The notes: generated by a model from the letters alone, not told the origin. Positions 48,954 through 58,294 are shown, counted from the stretch's first letter. The stretch is DNA of 64,000 nucleotides from Streptomyces tropicalis (GCF_029269835.1 NZ_JARJBB010000021.1:1-64000), one strand, 5' to 3'. Numbers and translations: made by a program.

Positions 48954-49511
48954 TCAGCGGTTCAGCGGCGGGTACTGCTCCCGGGGCGGGTCCGCGGGAG
49001 CGTCCCGGACGACCTCGCCCTGGACGACCTTGCCGTCCGGGCGGTGCATGCGGGCCTGCTGGAAGACGTCTCCGAAGCTGCCCGGCGCGGCCGCGCGCAG
49101 TCGGCTCTCGACCGTCCGCTCCGTAAGGCGGCCGACGGCCCCGCGCACCGGGGGGATCAGCAGGAGCAGGCCGGCCAGGTCCGAGAGCAGGCCGGGAAGG
49201 ATCAGCAGGAGGCCGGCCAGCATGGTCAGGCCGCTGCCGCCGCCCTCGGCCGGGGTGCCGCCGCGCTGCACCGCCTCGCTCAGTCTGCGGAAGGCGCGCC
49301 GCCCGGCCCGCTTGACCACGCCCGCACCCAGCACGGCCCCGGCGAGCAGCAGCAGGAGGACGGTGAGGCCGCCCGCCCGGTCCGCGACCAGCGTGAGCAG
49401 CCAGATCTCCAGCACCAGCCACACGGCCACGCCCAGCGGCAGGTACCGGCTCGGGCGGGAGCGCCGGGGCGGACGGGCTGAGTGCGGGCTGGTCGGAGCG
49501 CCTGTCGTCAT
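48954..49511 (-). CDS. FxsA-family membrane protein
   Basis: This 185-residue protein has the FxsA core. Three hydrophobic stretches (YLPLGVAVWLVLEIWLLTLV, LTVLLLLLAGAVLGAGVVKR, LTMLAGLLLILPGLLSDLAG) are followed by the family motif LLLLIPPVRG. A polar C-terminal tail contains VVQGEVVRD. E. coli FxsA is known for relieving F-plasmid exclusion of phage T7 when overproduced; the normal role is unclear. ATG at 49511. It is convergent with rbpA and shares the terminator. Confidence 0.9.
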   Translation of the reverse strand: MTTGAPTSPHSARPPRRSRPSRYLPLGVAVWLVLEIWLLTLVADRAGGLTVLLLLLAGAVLGAGVVKRAGRRAFRRLSEAVQRGGTPAEGGGSGLTMLAGLLLILPGLLSDLAGLLLLIPPVRGAVGRLTERTVESRLRAAAPGSFGDVFQQARMHRPDGKVVQGEVVRDAPADPPREQYPPLNR

Positions 49512-49819
49512 GCTCCCAGTGTGCCTGGACCGGTCTCAGCGCGGGATAAGCGGGCACGAACGGGCCGCCCCACCGGGAAGTCGCTGGGGCGGGTCCGCAC
49601 AGTCCCGCCCGCGTCGCGACGCCCGGCACGCTCCATCGAGGTCTTCGAGTCAGGAGCACCCTCTCCTCGCCGCACCGGCCGAAAGCCCGAATACGCCCCG
49701 TACGAAGGCATCCGACCGGCACTCCCCCGAGTTCTTCGAGCAGGGAGGACCCCCAGAGCACGCTCCGGGCGCCGCGGCGCCCGCCCTGCGGGCGAACGAC
49801 GCGGCTTTGCGGACACGCC
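49512..49819. other. Intergenic region with a Streptomyces-type repeat element
   Basis: These 308 bases lie between the fxsA-like promoter side and the end of ppm1. No gene is recognisable. Bases 49722-49756, from CTCCCCCGAG to GGACCCCCAG, resemble an imperfect inverted repeat that I recall from many Streptomyces intergenic regions, with TTCTTCGAGCAGG in the middle. The identification as a dispersed repeat is from recall. Confidence 0.45.
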
Positions 49820-50620
49820 CTAGCGGCGGGTGCGTCCGCCGCGGCCGGTGAGCCTGGTCACCCGCTCCCCCACGCCCCAGGACGTGACCCGCCACAGCGC
49901 CTCGACCACGATGTCGCGGCTCATCTTGGAGTCGCCGAGCTCCCGCTCGACGAAGGTGATCGGGACCTCCACCACGTGGAAACCGGCCCGCACGGCCCGC
50001 CGGGCGAGGTCGACCTGGAAGCAGTAGCCCTGGGAGGCCACGTCCGCCAGCCCGAGGCCCTCGAGGGTCTCGCGGCGGAAGGCGCGGTAGCCGCCGGTGA
50101 TGTCCCGGAGGGGAACGTCGAGCATCAGCCGCGAGTAGGTGCTGCCGCCGCGCGAGAGGAACTCGCGCGACTTCGGCCAGTTCACCACCCGGCCGCCCGG
50201 CACCCAGCGGGACCCCAGCACCAGGTCGGCGCCCTTGAGCGCGGTCAGCAGCCGGGGCAGCTCCTCCGGCTGGTGGGAGCCGTCGGCGTCCATCTCGACC
50301 AGAACGCCGTAGTCGCGCTCCAGGCCCCAGCGGAAGCCCGCGAGGTAGGCGGCGCCGAGGCCCTCCTTGCCCTTGCGGTGCAGCACGTGGACCTGTGCGT
50401 CCTCGGCCGCCAGCTCGTCGGCGATCTTGCCGGTGCCGTCGGGGCTGTTGTCGTCGGCCACGAGGACGTGCGCCTCGGGCACGGCCTGCCGCACCCGGCC
50501 GATGATGGCCTTGACGTTCTCGGCCTCGTTGTAGGTCGGAATGATCACCAGGGCCGTGCCGAGCGGGCCGTGGTTGCGCTCCCCGGGCTGTGCCGCGCGG
50601 GTGCCGTCGCCGTCGTTCAC
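49820..50620 (-). CDS. ppm1: Polyprenol-phosphate mannose synthase (catalytic domain)
   Basis: This 266-residue GT2 enzyme transfers mannose from GDP-mannose to polyprenol phosphate at the membrane, supplying donor for protein O-mannosylation and glycolipids. Seen: IIPTYNEAENVKAIIGRV, VLVADDNSPDGTGKIAD, the metal-binding VEMDADGSHQPEELP, then LVLGSRWVPGG and DITGGYRAFRRETLEG. No N-acyltransferase or C-terminal membrane domain is fused. In S. coelicolor Ppm1 is needed for phage phiC31 infection and affects antibiotic sensitivity. GTG at 50620 follows AGGGGCAGCA. Confidence is high for function, and also for the symbol given its proximity to rbpA. Confidence 0.93.
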   Translation of the reverse strand: MNDGDGTRAAQPGERNHGPLGTALVIIPTYNEAENVKAIIGRVRQAVPEAHVLVADDNSPDGTGKIADELAAEDAQVHVLHRKGKEGLGAAYLAGFRWGLERDYGVLVEMDADGSHQPEELPRLLTALKGADLVLGSRWVPGGRVVNWPKSREFLSRGGSTYSRLMLDVPLRDITGGYRAFRRETLEGLGLADVASQGYCFQVDLARRAVRAGFHVVEVPITFVERELGDSKMSRDIVVEALWRVTSWGVGERVTRLTGRGGRTRR

Positions 50621-51172
50621 TGCTGCCCCTTCTGTCCGTCTCAGGGGACCACCATAATGGCCGCGGCCTGCGAGGACGTGACGGCACGTTCGTACCGCGG
50701 TGTCGATTGGGCAAGAGCGGAGTAAGGCCGCCCTTTTGGGACGTTCCGCGGAGTCCGGGGAACCGGCCGTCCTGCGGATGGGGGCCCGGCGCCCTTCGGG
50801 CCGACCTGGGACCCGCTGGCTGCGGACCGACCGAAAGCCGTTGTCTACTGAGCGTCCGGGCCCCACCCGGGTCACACCTTGCCGACCGTCCGAAACGTTC
50901 CCCCGCCGACGCGGGCGCTGAGCCTGGCTCCCGGTGGCGGTGACCCGGTGCGGCACACCGTCCCTGACCCAGCGGCGCTGCGACGCGTGCACGGAAGTTC
51001 CGCGGCCGGGCGTCCGGTGGTGGACCCGGCAGAACCTACCGGCCTTCCGCCACACCCTGTCAACAGCCGCTTGAACTGCGAAAACACCGAGCCGGGAGGC
51101 TGGAGCCCCGAGGATGCGCAGGTCGCGCGACGGGACGGCGGGCGGCCGCGGCCAGCGTGTCGCCCCCGGAGA
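50621..51172. other. Gene-free region upstream of ppm1
   Basis: These 552 bases contain no supported gene; open frames read through but are Arg/Pro/Gly-rich and lack domains or ribosome sites. The ppm1 promoter should be in the right-hand neighbourhood of 50640-50740. I see no clear operator. Confidence 0.5.
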
Positions 51173-52786
51173 TCACTCGCCCGGCCGTACGAAGACGGTC
51201 CGTCCGCCGACGACCGTGCGCAGGCAGACGGGCAGGTCGCGGCCCGGGGTGAGATCCGGCAGGCCGGGGGTGCCGGAGCGCGGGTCGGTCGACCAGCGGG
51301 CCACCCGGTCGTCCGGGGCCTGCACGACGAGCTCGCCGGTCCGCCACACGGCGTAGTCCGCGGGGGCCCCCGGCACGAGCACGCCCGCGTCGTCGCGGCC
51401 GGCGGCCCGCCAGCCGCCGCGGGTGTGGGCGGTGAACGCGGCCCGGACGGAGACCCGGTGCTCCGGGGTGCGGTGGAAGGCCGCCGCCCGGACCGTGCCC
51501 CAGGGGTCGAGCGGGGTGACGGGGCTGTCCGAGCCGAAGGCCAGCGGGACGCCGGCGCGCAGCAGGGCCGCGAAGGGATTCAGGGTGGCCGCCCGCTCCG
51601 CGCCGAGGCGCTCGGCGTACATGCCGTCCGGGCCGCCCCACAGGGCGTCGAAGGCCGGCTGCACGGAGGCCGTGAGGCCCAGCTCGGCGAAGGCGGCCAC
51701 GGCCTCGGGGGTGAGCATCTCGGCGTGCTCGATCCGGTGCCGGGCGGCCCGGATGCGGGCCGTGCCCACCTTGTCGGCGGCGGCGCGCACGCCCTCGACG
51801 ACGGCGGTCAGCGCGGCGTCGCCGATGGCGTGGAAGCCCGCCTGGAGACCGGCCTCCGTGCAGGCGACGACGTGGGCGGCGACGGCGTCCGCGTCCAGGT
51901 AGGCGGTGCCGCTGTGGCCGGCGTCCGCGTAGGCGCCGTGCAGGCAGGCCGTGTGCGAGCCGATGGAGCCGTCGGCGAAGAGGTCGCCGGCCGCTCCCCG
52001 GGCGCCCAGCTCGCGGGCCCGGGCGATGCCCTCCTCGCCCGCCTCGGCCCAGTAGCCGACGACCCGCGGGCCCGGCTCCTCGGCGGCGAGCGCGAGCAGG
52101 CCGGCGAGGTCGTCGGCGGAGGAGATGTCCGGTCCGGCGCACTCGTGCACCGAGCCGATGCCGAGGGAGGCCGCACGGGCCAGGGCGGCCCGCTGCGCGG
52201 CGGCGCGCCGGGCGGGGGTGACGGCGGCGAACGCGGCGGCGCGCACGGCGTGGTGGGCGTCGGCGGTGAGCGGTCCCTCGCCGCCCGCGGCCGCCCCCGG
52301 GACGAGGTCGAGCAGTGCCGTGGTGACGACCGCGGAGTGGACGTCGATCCGGCTGAGGTAGAGGGGGCGGTGGCCGGTGGCCTCGTCGAGCTCGGCGCGC
52401 GTGGGCGGACGGCCCCCGGGCCAGCGGGCCGCGTCCCAGCCGTGGCCGAGCAGGACGCGGTCGTGCGGGCGGGCCGCGGCGAACTCCCGCACCGCCGCGA
52501 GGGCCGCGGCCAGCGACGGGGCGCCGGACAGGTCCAGGCCGGTCAGCGCGAGCCCCGTGGCCGTGGCGTGGACGTGCGCGTCGGTGAAGGCCGGGGTGAC
52601 CAGGGCGCCGTCCAGGTCGACCACCTCGTCGACTCCGTCGGCGAAGGCGTCGGCGGCGCCCTCCGAGCCGACCCAGGCCACGTGACCCGCCTCGACGACC
52701 ATCGCCGTGGCGAACGGGTCGGCGGGGCTGTGGACCTCCCCGCGGCGGAGGAGGACGGTCTGGGGCTCGGCGGTGCGCTCACTCAT
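51173..52786 (-). CDS. YtcJ-type amidohydrolase
   Basis: This 537-residue metal-dependent hydrolase is of the YtcJ/LAF3 group. Metal ligands are visible: the HxH motif in TDAHVHATATG (about residue 70), later His residues in GFHAIGDAAL and RIEHAEMLTPEA, and the Asp in FGSDSPVTPLDPW. A C-terminal beta-sandwich closes with GGRTVFVRPGE. Substrates of this group are mostly unknown N-acyl or amide compounds. ATG at 52786. It lies downstream of the Lrp gene on the same strand with a 47-base gap, so co-transcription is possible. Confidence 0.88.
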   Translation of the reverse strand: MSERTAEPQTVLLRRGEVHSPADPFATAMVVEAGHVAWVGSEGAADAFADGVDEVVDLDGALVTPAFTDAHVHATATGLALTGLDLSGAPSLAAALAAVREFAAARPHDRVLLGHGWDAARWPGGRPPTRAELDEATGHRPLYLSRIDVHSAVVTTALLDLVPGAAAGGEGPLTADAHHAVRAAAFAAVTPARRAAAQRAALARAASLGIGSVHECAGPDISSADDLAGLLALAAEEPGPRVVGYWAEAGEEGIARARELGARGAAGDLFADGSIGSHTACLHGAYADAGHSGTAYLDADAVAAHVVACTEAGLQAGFHAIGDAALTAVVEGVRAAADKVGTARIRAARHRIEHAEMLTPEAVAAFAELGLTASVQPAFDALWGGPDGMYAERLGAERAATLNPFAALLRAGVPLAFGSDSPVTPLDPWGTVRAAAFHRTPEHRVSVRAAFTAHTRGGWRAAGRDDAGVLVPGAPADYAVWRTGELVVQAPDDRVARWSTDPRSGTPGLPDLTPGRDLPVCLRTVVGGRTVFVRPGE

Positions 52787-52833
52787 GGGGAACAGTCTCG
52801 CCCCTGCCCGGGACGGCCGGGCACGCAGGTCGA

Positions 52834-53274
52834 TCAGATGCGCGGCGGGCGCGCCTCGTAGGGGGTCGACAGCACCACCGTGGTGCGGGTGGAGACGCCG
52901 GCCAGGGACCGCAGCCGGGCCAGCAGCTCCTCCAGCTCGTGCGGGGTGCCGACGCGCACCTTGAGGATGTAGTTCTCGTCCCCGGCGACGCTGTGGCAGG
53001 CCTCGATCTCGGGCACGCCGCCCAGGCGGTCGGCGATGTCGTCGGGGGCGCTGGGGTCGAACGGCTTCACCGAGATGAAGGCGGTCATGGGCAGTCCCAC
53101 CGCCTCCGGGTCGACCACCGCGGCATAGCCGCGGATGACGCCGCGCTGTTCCAGCCGCCGCACCCGCTGGTGCACGGCCGACGTGGACAGGCCCGTGGCC
53201 TTGCCCAGGTCGGTGTAGCTCATCCGCCCGTCCTTGACGAGCAGCTGCACGATCTGTCGGTCCAGCTCCTCCAT
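52834..53274 (-). CDS. Lrp/AsnC-family transcriptional regulator
   Basis: This 146-residue regulator has an N-terminal winged helix (MEELDRQIVQLLVKDGRMSY and TGLSTSAVHQRVRRLEQRGV). The C-terminal RAM/AsnC ligand domain contains IEACHSVAGDENYILKV and ends TTVVLSTPYEARPPRI. It likely senses an amino acid and forms octamers. ATG at 53274; a long in-frame upstream extension lacks coding character. It is divergent from the small protein gene at 53545. Target could be the amidohydrolase gene just downstream. Confidence 0.92.
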   Translation of the reverse strand: MEELDRQIVQLLVKDGRMSYTDLGKATGLSTSAVHQRVRRLEQRGVIRGYAAVVDPEAVGLPMTAFISVKPFDPSAPDDIADRLGGVPEIEACHSVAGDENYILKVRVGTPHELEELLARLRSLAGVSTRTTVVLSTPYEARPPRI

Positions 53275-53544
53275 GACGCAAGAACCTACAGGGCCGGTGA
53301 TCTCCCCGGACACACGGCGGCCCGGTTCGCCGCCGGTGGACGGGGCCCGGGCGGGCCCCGAGCGGGCCGCCCGGGGGTGCGGTGGCGCCGCCGCAGCCAC
53401 CCCCACCGACCCCATGTGACGAAGGCCACACGTTCGGAGCAGTCTCCGGGATGTCCCCGTGATTACGTCCGAGACCCGGAGGGAAGTGCTTGCTGTGGTC
53501 GAGGCCGCAGTGCCTTCACGGCCCAGCCTTAGGGGGAGAATCCC

Positions 53545-53988
53545 ATGCACAGTCTCAAGCGCCCTGGTCGATCCGTGCCCAAGCGGCAGCAGCCGGTCGC
53601 CGAGCCCCAGCCGGAGGGCGTCGAACGCGACGTCCTCGACGACGTGGACGGCGACGAGCTCGACGCCTACGACACCTTCGAGATGTACCGGGTGATCTGC
53701 CCGGACTGCGCGCAGCCCATCGCCCTGCTGGCGGACGAGGACGTCCTGCCGGAGCACGCGCTGTGCGCCTCGCCGTGGAACCCGTTCGGGCTGTCGGTGT
53801 GCACCGGCACCGGCCGCCGTGCCGCCGAAGCCCGGCCGGCGGACGAGTCCTTCGAGCCCCAGGAGCAGGACACCGCCCTGCTCCTGACGCTGCCTCAGGG
53901 CCTGGACTGGCGGATGCAGCCCTTCTCGCACGTCGGCGGCCCGGGCTCGCGCCCGATGCGTATGCCGGTGATGCGCCGGGCCGCCTGA
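53545..53988 (+). CDS. Uncharacterised Streptomyces protein with CxxC motif
   Basis: This 147-residue protein has no recognised domain. The N-terminal 45 residues are charged (EGVERDVLDDVDGDELDAYD). A MYRVICPDCAQPIALLADED segment resembles half of a zinc knuckle, with further Cys residues at CASPWNPF and VCTGTG that could complete a metal site. ATG at 53545 follows AGGGGGAGAATCCC, a strong ribosome site, and codon use is typical. Probably a genus-restricted zinc protein; function unknown. Confidence 0.75.
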   Translation: MHSLKRPGRSVPKRQQPVAEPQPEGVERDVLDDVDGDELDAYDTFEMYRVICPDCAQPIALLADEDVLPEHALCASPWNPFGLSVCTGTGRRAAEARPADESFEPQEQDTALLLTLPQGLDWRMQPFSHVGGPGSRPMRMPVMRRAA

Positions 53989-54171
53989 GCCGCCCCGCGT
54001 CCCTCCCGTACTCCCGGTCCGCACCGCGGCACGCTGCACGCCGTGGCGCGGTTCGGCGTGCCCGGACCGGGGCCCCGGTGCCTCCGGCTCCCCCGTGCGG
54101 CGGACCCATGGGACGCACGGCCGATTCCATCCGCCGGTGACCCGGGCGCCCGCGCGCGCGTTGAGCCGGGT

Positions 54172-54414
54172 ATGACTCCCCCGAACACGACCGGGCGTCA
54201 ACGCCTCATCTTCGTGCCGCCGCCCGCAGAATCGGTTCCGCCGCCTCCGCAGCCGCAGGACCCGCCGATCTACCGCGACCTGATGCGCGCCTGGGCGGAC
54301 GGGGGCCGCACCCTGCCGGGGCGCCACGACCCGGAATGGGCACGGCTGGCGGCGCCTCCGGCCGGGGCGCGGTCGCTCAGCGGGTCTCCGGACCCGCTAG
54401 GTGACGGGCGATGA
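54172..54414 (+). CDS. Small Pro-rich uncharacterised protein
   Basis: An 80-residue ORF, MTPPNTTGRQRLIFVPPPAE onwards, contains PIYRDLMRAWADGGRTLPGR and HDPEWARLAAPP, which look like conserved protein sequence rather than chance. Its 3' end overlaps the convergent acyl-CoA dehydrogenase gene by 38 bases. A GTG at 54043 is a possible longer start. No domain recognised; real-gene status is moderately supported. Confidence 0.5.
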   Translation: MTPPNTTGRQRLIFVPPPAESVPPPPQPQDPPIYRDLMRAWADGGRTLPGRHDPEWARLAAPPAGARSLSGSPDPLGDGR

Positions 54415-55549
54415 CCATCCGCTGGATCTGGTTGGTGCCCTCGACGATCTGCAGGACCTTGGCCTCGCGCATGTAGCGCTCCGCCGGGAAGTCCGCCGTG
54501 TAGCCGTAACCGCCGAGCACCTGCACGGCATCGGTGGTGACCTTCATCGCGGTGTCGGTGCAGAACAGCTTGGCCATGGCCGCCTGGCGGGCGAACGGCC
54601 GCCCCGCGTCGCGCAACCGGGCCGCGGCGAGGTAGAGCGCCCGGCCCGCCTCGACCTGGGTCGCCATGTCCGCCAGCAGGAAGCGCAGCCCCTGGAAGTC
54701 CGAGATGGGGCGCCCGAACTGCTGCCGGCCGGCCGCGTAGGCCACCGCCTCGTCCAGGGCGGCCTGGGCGACGCCTATCGCGCAGGCCGCGATGCCGAGC
54801 CGGCCGGAGTCGAGGGCGGACAGGGCGATGGCGAAGCCCTGCCCCTCCTCGCCCACGCGCCGCTCGTCGGGCACGCGCACCCCGTCGAGGTGGATCTGCG
54901 CGGTCGGCGAGCCCTTCAGGCCCATCTTCCGCTCCGGCGCCGCGGCACTGAGGCCCTCCGCGTCGCCGGGCACCAGGAAGGCGGTGATCCCGCGCGCGCC
55001 GGCCTCGCCGGTGCGGGCCATCACCGTGTAGAAGTCGGCGATCCCGCCGTGCGTGATCCACGCCTTGGTGCCGGTGAGCACCCAGTCGCCGCCGTCCCGG
55101 ACCGCCCTGGTGCGCAGCGAGGCGGCGTCGGAGCCGGAGGAGGGCTCGGACAGGGCGTACGCGCCGAGCAGTCCGCCGGTGAGCATCGCGGGCAGGTGCT
55201 CGACCTGCTGCTGCTTGGTGCCGTACGTGGCGAGCCCGTAGGCGGCGAGGGTGTGCACGCTCAGACCGAGGCCGACGGTGAGCCGGACCGCTGCCAGCTC
55301 CTCGAGCACCTGGAGGTAGACCTCGTAGGGCTGCTCGCCGCCGCCGTACTCGGCGTCGTAGGGCAGGCCGAGCAGGCCCGCCTCCGAGAGCAGGGCGAAG
55401 ACCTCGCGGGGGAAGCGTCCGGCGTCCTCCTCCTCGGCCGCCTTCGGGGCGATCTCACGCTGCGCGATGTCGCGGACGAGTGAGATCAGATCCCGGGCCT
55501 CGTCCGTGGGCAGTTGCCGGTCCACCGGCTGCGGGGCGCGGTCGGGCAT
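54377..55549 (-). CDS. Acyl-CoA dehydrogenase
   Basis: This 390-residue FAD-dependent enzyme oxidises an acyl-CoA to the 2,3-enoyl-CoA. Seen: the N-terminal helical domain, the substrate and FAD motif GAYALSEPSSGSDAASL (about 130-146), WVLTGTKAWITHGG, RQQFGRPISDFQGLRFLLAD, and the C-terminal QVLGGYGYTADFPAERYMRE with the catalytic Glu region in VEGTNQIQRMVIARHL. It belongs to the short/branched-chain group. ATG at 55549 precedes PDRAPQPVDRQ. A TetR regulator lies 300 bases upstream on the same strand and may control it. Confidence 0.93.
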   Translation of the reverse strand: MPDRAPQPVDRQLPTDEARDLISLVRDIAQREIAPKAAEEEDAGRFPREVFALLSEAGLLGLPYDAEYGGGEQPYEVYLQVLEELAAVRLTVGLGLSVHTLAAYGLATYGTKQQQVEHLPAMLTGGLLGAYALSEPSSGSDAASLRTRAVRDGGDWVLTGTKAWITHGGIADFYTVMARTGEAGARGITAFLVPGDAEGLSAAAPERKMGLKGSPTAQIHLDGVRVPDERRVGEEGQGFAIALSALDSGRLGIAACAIGVAQAALDEAVAYAAGRQQFGRPISDFQGLRFLLADMATQVEAGRALYLAAARLRDAGRPFARQAAMAKLFCTDTAMKVTTDAVQVLGGYGYTADFPAERYMREAKVLQIVEGTNQIQRMVIARHLAGPETR

Positions 55550-55849
55550 GGCGACGCTCTCCTCCCTGTGTCGGGCACGTCGGCGGACGCGCGCCTTGGG
55601 TGGAGGCGGCTCCGCCGGGTCGTTCTGGGGACCAGCCGGCGGAGGCTTCTCCGGGTCTCGGAAGCGGCTGACCAGCGGCTGTGCGCTGAGTATGCCCGAT
55701 TGCGGACACGGAGTCACCAGTTAACGACCGCTTACTTCGGATAAGGATTCACATCATCCCACCGACTCGTGCCCGCGGCCCGTCCAGGGGGTCCGGCCGG
55801 GGTGCGGGGTACGGCGGGAGGCGTGCCCGCGGGAGGGGGCGGGCGCCGC
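55550..55849. other. Gap between the TetR and acyl-CoA dehydrogenase genes
   Basis: These 300 bases include an A+T-richer patch (CCAGTTAACGACCGCTTAC and CGGATAAGGATTCAC, 55717-55752) that is the likely promoter area of the acyl-CoA dehydrogenase gene. No gene or clear operator palindrome is seen. Confidence 0.45.
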
Positions 55850-56539
55850 TCAGGCGCCGCGGCAGGCGGCGGAGGGGGCCGGGTGGGAGGGGTCCATCTC
55901 CCCGACCGCCCGCAGCGCGCCGCCCAGCGTCTTCACGAGCAGGTCGCGCATGGTCTCGCGGGAGAGCCCGGGGCGGTCGATCCAGTCGAGCGTGGCGCCC
56001 TCGACGCTGCACACCCAGCTGAGCAGGCCCATCCGGGCCAGCGGGGCGATGGCGGTGCGCCCGTACGCGCCCTCGGCGATGGTCGCGACGATCGCCTCGC
56101 GCACCCCGTCCCGGACGGCGTGCACCTCGGCGTCGAAGCCGACGCCGCCGCTGACGATGGTGCGGAAGGCGGCCTGGTTGTGCTCGGCGTAGCGGAGGTA
56201 GCCGTCGATGGTGCGCTGCACCCGGTCGACCGGGGGCAGCGCGGCGCCGCCGGCCGCGAAGGCGACCAGGTCGGCCACCGAGTCCTCGATGATCGCCAGG
56301 TAGTAGCCGCGCTTGGAGTGGAAGTAGTAGTAGATCAGGCCCTTGGCGACGTGGGCCTGGCGGGCGATGTCGTCCATGGACAGCGCGTCGTAGGAGGTGT
56401 CGGCGAACAGCGTGCGCCCGATGGCGATGAGTTCGGCGCGGCGGGCCAGGGAGCGCTGGGTGCCCCGCACCCGGGTCGGAGTACCGGCGGACGCGCGGGC
56501 TCGGGGGACGACGGCGTCGCGCTGATGACTCGTGTTCAC
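55850..56539 (-). CDS. TetR-family regulator
   Basis: This 229-residue repressor-type protein carries an N-terminal helix-turn-helix (SMDDIARQAHVAKGLIYYYF, about residues 54-73), preceded by an Arg/Thr-rich leader of about 28 residues. The C-terminal helical ligand domain gives no ligand hint. ATG at 56539. It sits upstream of an acyl-CoA dehydrogenase on the same strand, so fatty-acid or acyl-CoA sensing is a guess based on context. It is followed upstream by a tiny membrane-protein gene. Confidence 0.9.
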   Translation of the reverse strand: MNTSHQRDAVVPRARASAGTPTRVRGTQRSLARRAELIAIGRTLFADTSYDALSMDDIARQAHVAKGLIYYYFHSKRGYYLAIIEDSVADLVAFAAGGAALPPVDRVQRTIDGYLRYAEHNQAAFRTIVSGGVGFDAEVHAVRDGVREAIVATIAEGAYGRTAIAPLARMGLLSWVCSVEGATLDWIDRPGLSRETMRDLLVKTLGGALRAVGEMDPSHPAPSAACRGA

Positions 56540-56601
56540 TTCAGGCCTGTCTCCAACTGGCGGCGGGACAACCGCAGTATGGCAGGCCGGTATGCCTCAG
56601 G

Positions 56602-56742
56602 TCACAGCAGTCCGAGCCGGGTGACGAGCATCGCGGTCACCACGACGAGGACCCATCCCAGGACGTGCTCCAGGTGCCGGGGTCCGTCGCCCTTGGGGCC
56701 GCCGGTGCGGACGCGGGCGGCGGTGGCTGACTGTGCGGTCAT
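56602..56742 (-). CDS. Tiny single-pass membrane protein
   Basis: A 46-residue ORF starts MTAQSATAARVRTGG and has one hydrophobic segment, LGWVLVVVTAMLVTRLGLL, at its very C-terminus. ATG at 56742 follows GAGAGACC. The composition (polar leader, C-terminal anchor) and ribosome site suggest a real small protein of Streptomyces type. Function unknown. Confidence 0.65.
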   Translation of the reverse strand: MTAQSATAARVRTGGPKGDGPRHLEHVLGWVLVVVTAMLVTRLGLL

Positions 56743-56896
56743 GGTCTCTCGCAGTGGTCCTCGGGTGCTGACTGGACTTCCCCGCCCCCGCTCCCCACCT
56801 TGCCATCGCCGGCGGCCGCAGCGGCGGAGAGCTTGGTCACAGGCGGGGTCCGGTCCCGGCCCAGGTGGAGCACCGGGGCCGGGGCCGTGTCCCGCT

Positions 56897-58294
56897 TCAG
56901 CGCACGCCGACCGCGGCGAGTGCCTGGCGCCGGCGGGCATCGGGAACGGCCGGGAAGTACAGGTAGCAGATGCCGCCGCTGCCGGAGACGGTCTGGCCCG
57001 AGGCGTTGTGGCGCTTCGTCCTGAGCCAGACGTTCTCGAACTCGCGGCGGCGGTAGACCCGCCGGACCGCCGAGTCGGCGGGTGCGGCCGGGTCGTTGGC
57101 GATCACGTCGCCGTCCGCGGTGAAGCCGACGACCGCCATCAGATGCCCGGCGGTCCCGTAACCGGCGCCGGTCAGTTCGGTCTTGAGGAAGGACTGGGAG
57201 GTCATGGCCGGGACCCCGGCCGCGATCAGGGTCTCCAGGTCGGTCAGCGAGCCGAGCCGGGTGACCACGCCCTGCAGGCCGGTGAAGGTGGCCGCGTAGG
57301 CGGCGTTGAAGGGCCAGTTGCCGCAGCCCGCGTACTGGTAGTCGTAGGTGTACCGGGCGGCGTTGCAGACCTGCGGGTCGGCGTACGAGGGGTCGACCCA
57401 GGCCAGTTGCGCCGCGGTGAGGCGGCCGCCCCAGTACTCGACGGCCATCTGCGTGGAGGTGGGGCTGCACCAGGCCTCGCCCCCGTTGTCGTACTGCGGG
57501 TACTGCCCGGCGTGGATCTCCTGCGAGTAGCGCGGGACGGCCAGTTCCCCGGACGCGCCGGGCGTGGAGGCCGGGACGGTGAAGCGGTCCGGGACGTCGG
57601 AGACCATGGCGCCCGCCCGCCACACCGTGGGGGTGAGCTTCGTGCCGGGCCTGCGGTACAGGGTGAGGCGCAGGCGGTACGCGGCCAGCCGCAGCCCCGA
57701 GGCCGGGGTGTCGATCGCGAAGGTGTCGGTGCCGATGCTGCTGCGGCCGTCGCCCTGCCCGTCGACGGAGGTCCGCCGGATGTCCTGGTCCCCGGCGGCC
57801 CAGCGGCCCATCACGTACCAGGGGGTGTCCGTACCGTCGGAGTACGTGCCCCTCAGCTCCACCTGGAGCCAGGTGCCTGCCGGGGTGTGCGCGTTCCAGG
57901 AGGCGACCGCCTCGGTACCGGGGACCGGGGGCCGGTGCACGGGCGAGGTCCAGGTGGCGTAGTCCCAGGTCGCGGTCCGGCCGGTGTGCGGGTCGGTGTA
58001 GCCGGTGCTGCCCGCGGGGGCGGCGATCACGATGCCGGCCCGCTCGCCGGCGGCGGGGGCGGTGCCCCGGGATTCGCCGCCGCGCCAGTCGGCGGCGGTG
58101 GTCCAGCCGCGGTAGTCGACCCGGCGGGCCGGGGCGCGGCCGCCGCGGTGGGTCCCGGCCCGCACGTCGGGATCGGTGTGCGGGACGCCGGCGGCGGCCG
58201 CCGGGGCCGCGCCGCCGGCGGCCGTGGCGGTCGCCGCAGCGGCGACCGCGGCGGCCAGGACGGTGCGGCGGGTCGGCTGTTCGGCTCTGCTCAT
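56897..58294 (-). CDS. Secreted C39-like cysteine peptidase (Peptidase_C39_2)
   Basis: This 465-residue exported protein has a twin-arginine signal (PTRRTVLAAAVAAAATATAA, cleavage near AAAAGVP). A beta-rich N-terminal half (about 60-250) is probably a binding domain. The papain-like C39_2 domain has the catalytic Cys in GGEAWCSPTSTQMAVEYWGG, the His in GTAGHLMAVVGF and the following Asn/Asp in VIANDPAAP. It acts outside the cell on an unknown peptide or peptidoglycan substrate. ATG at 58294. It is not fused to an ABC transporter, unlike bacteriocin-processing C39 peptidases. Confidence 0.87.
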   Translation of the reverse strand: MSRAEQPTRRTVLAAAVAAAATATAAGGAAPAAAAGVPHTDPDVRAGTHRGGRAPARRVDYRGWTTAADWRGGESRGTAPAAGERAGIVIAAPAGSTGYTDPHTGRTATWDYATWTSPVHRPPVPGTEAVASWNAHTPAGTWLQVELRGTYSDGTDTPWYVMGRWAAGDQDIRRTSVDGQGDGRSSIGTDTFAIDTPASGLRLAAYRLRLTLYRRPGTKLTPTVWRAGAMVSDVPDRFTVPASTPGASGELAVPRYSQEIHAGQYPQYDNGGEAWCSPTSTQMAVEYWGGRLTAAQLAWVDPSYADPQVCNAARYTYDYQYAGCGNWPFNAAYAATFTGLQGVVTRLGSLTDLETLIAAGVPAMTSQSFLKTELTGAGYGTAGHLMAVVGFTADGDVIANDPAAPADSAVRRVYRRREFENVWLRTKRHNASGQTVSGSGGICYLYFPAVPDARRRQALAAVGVR

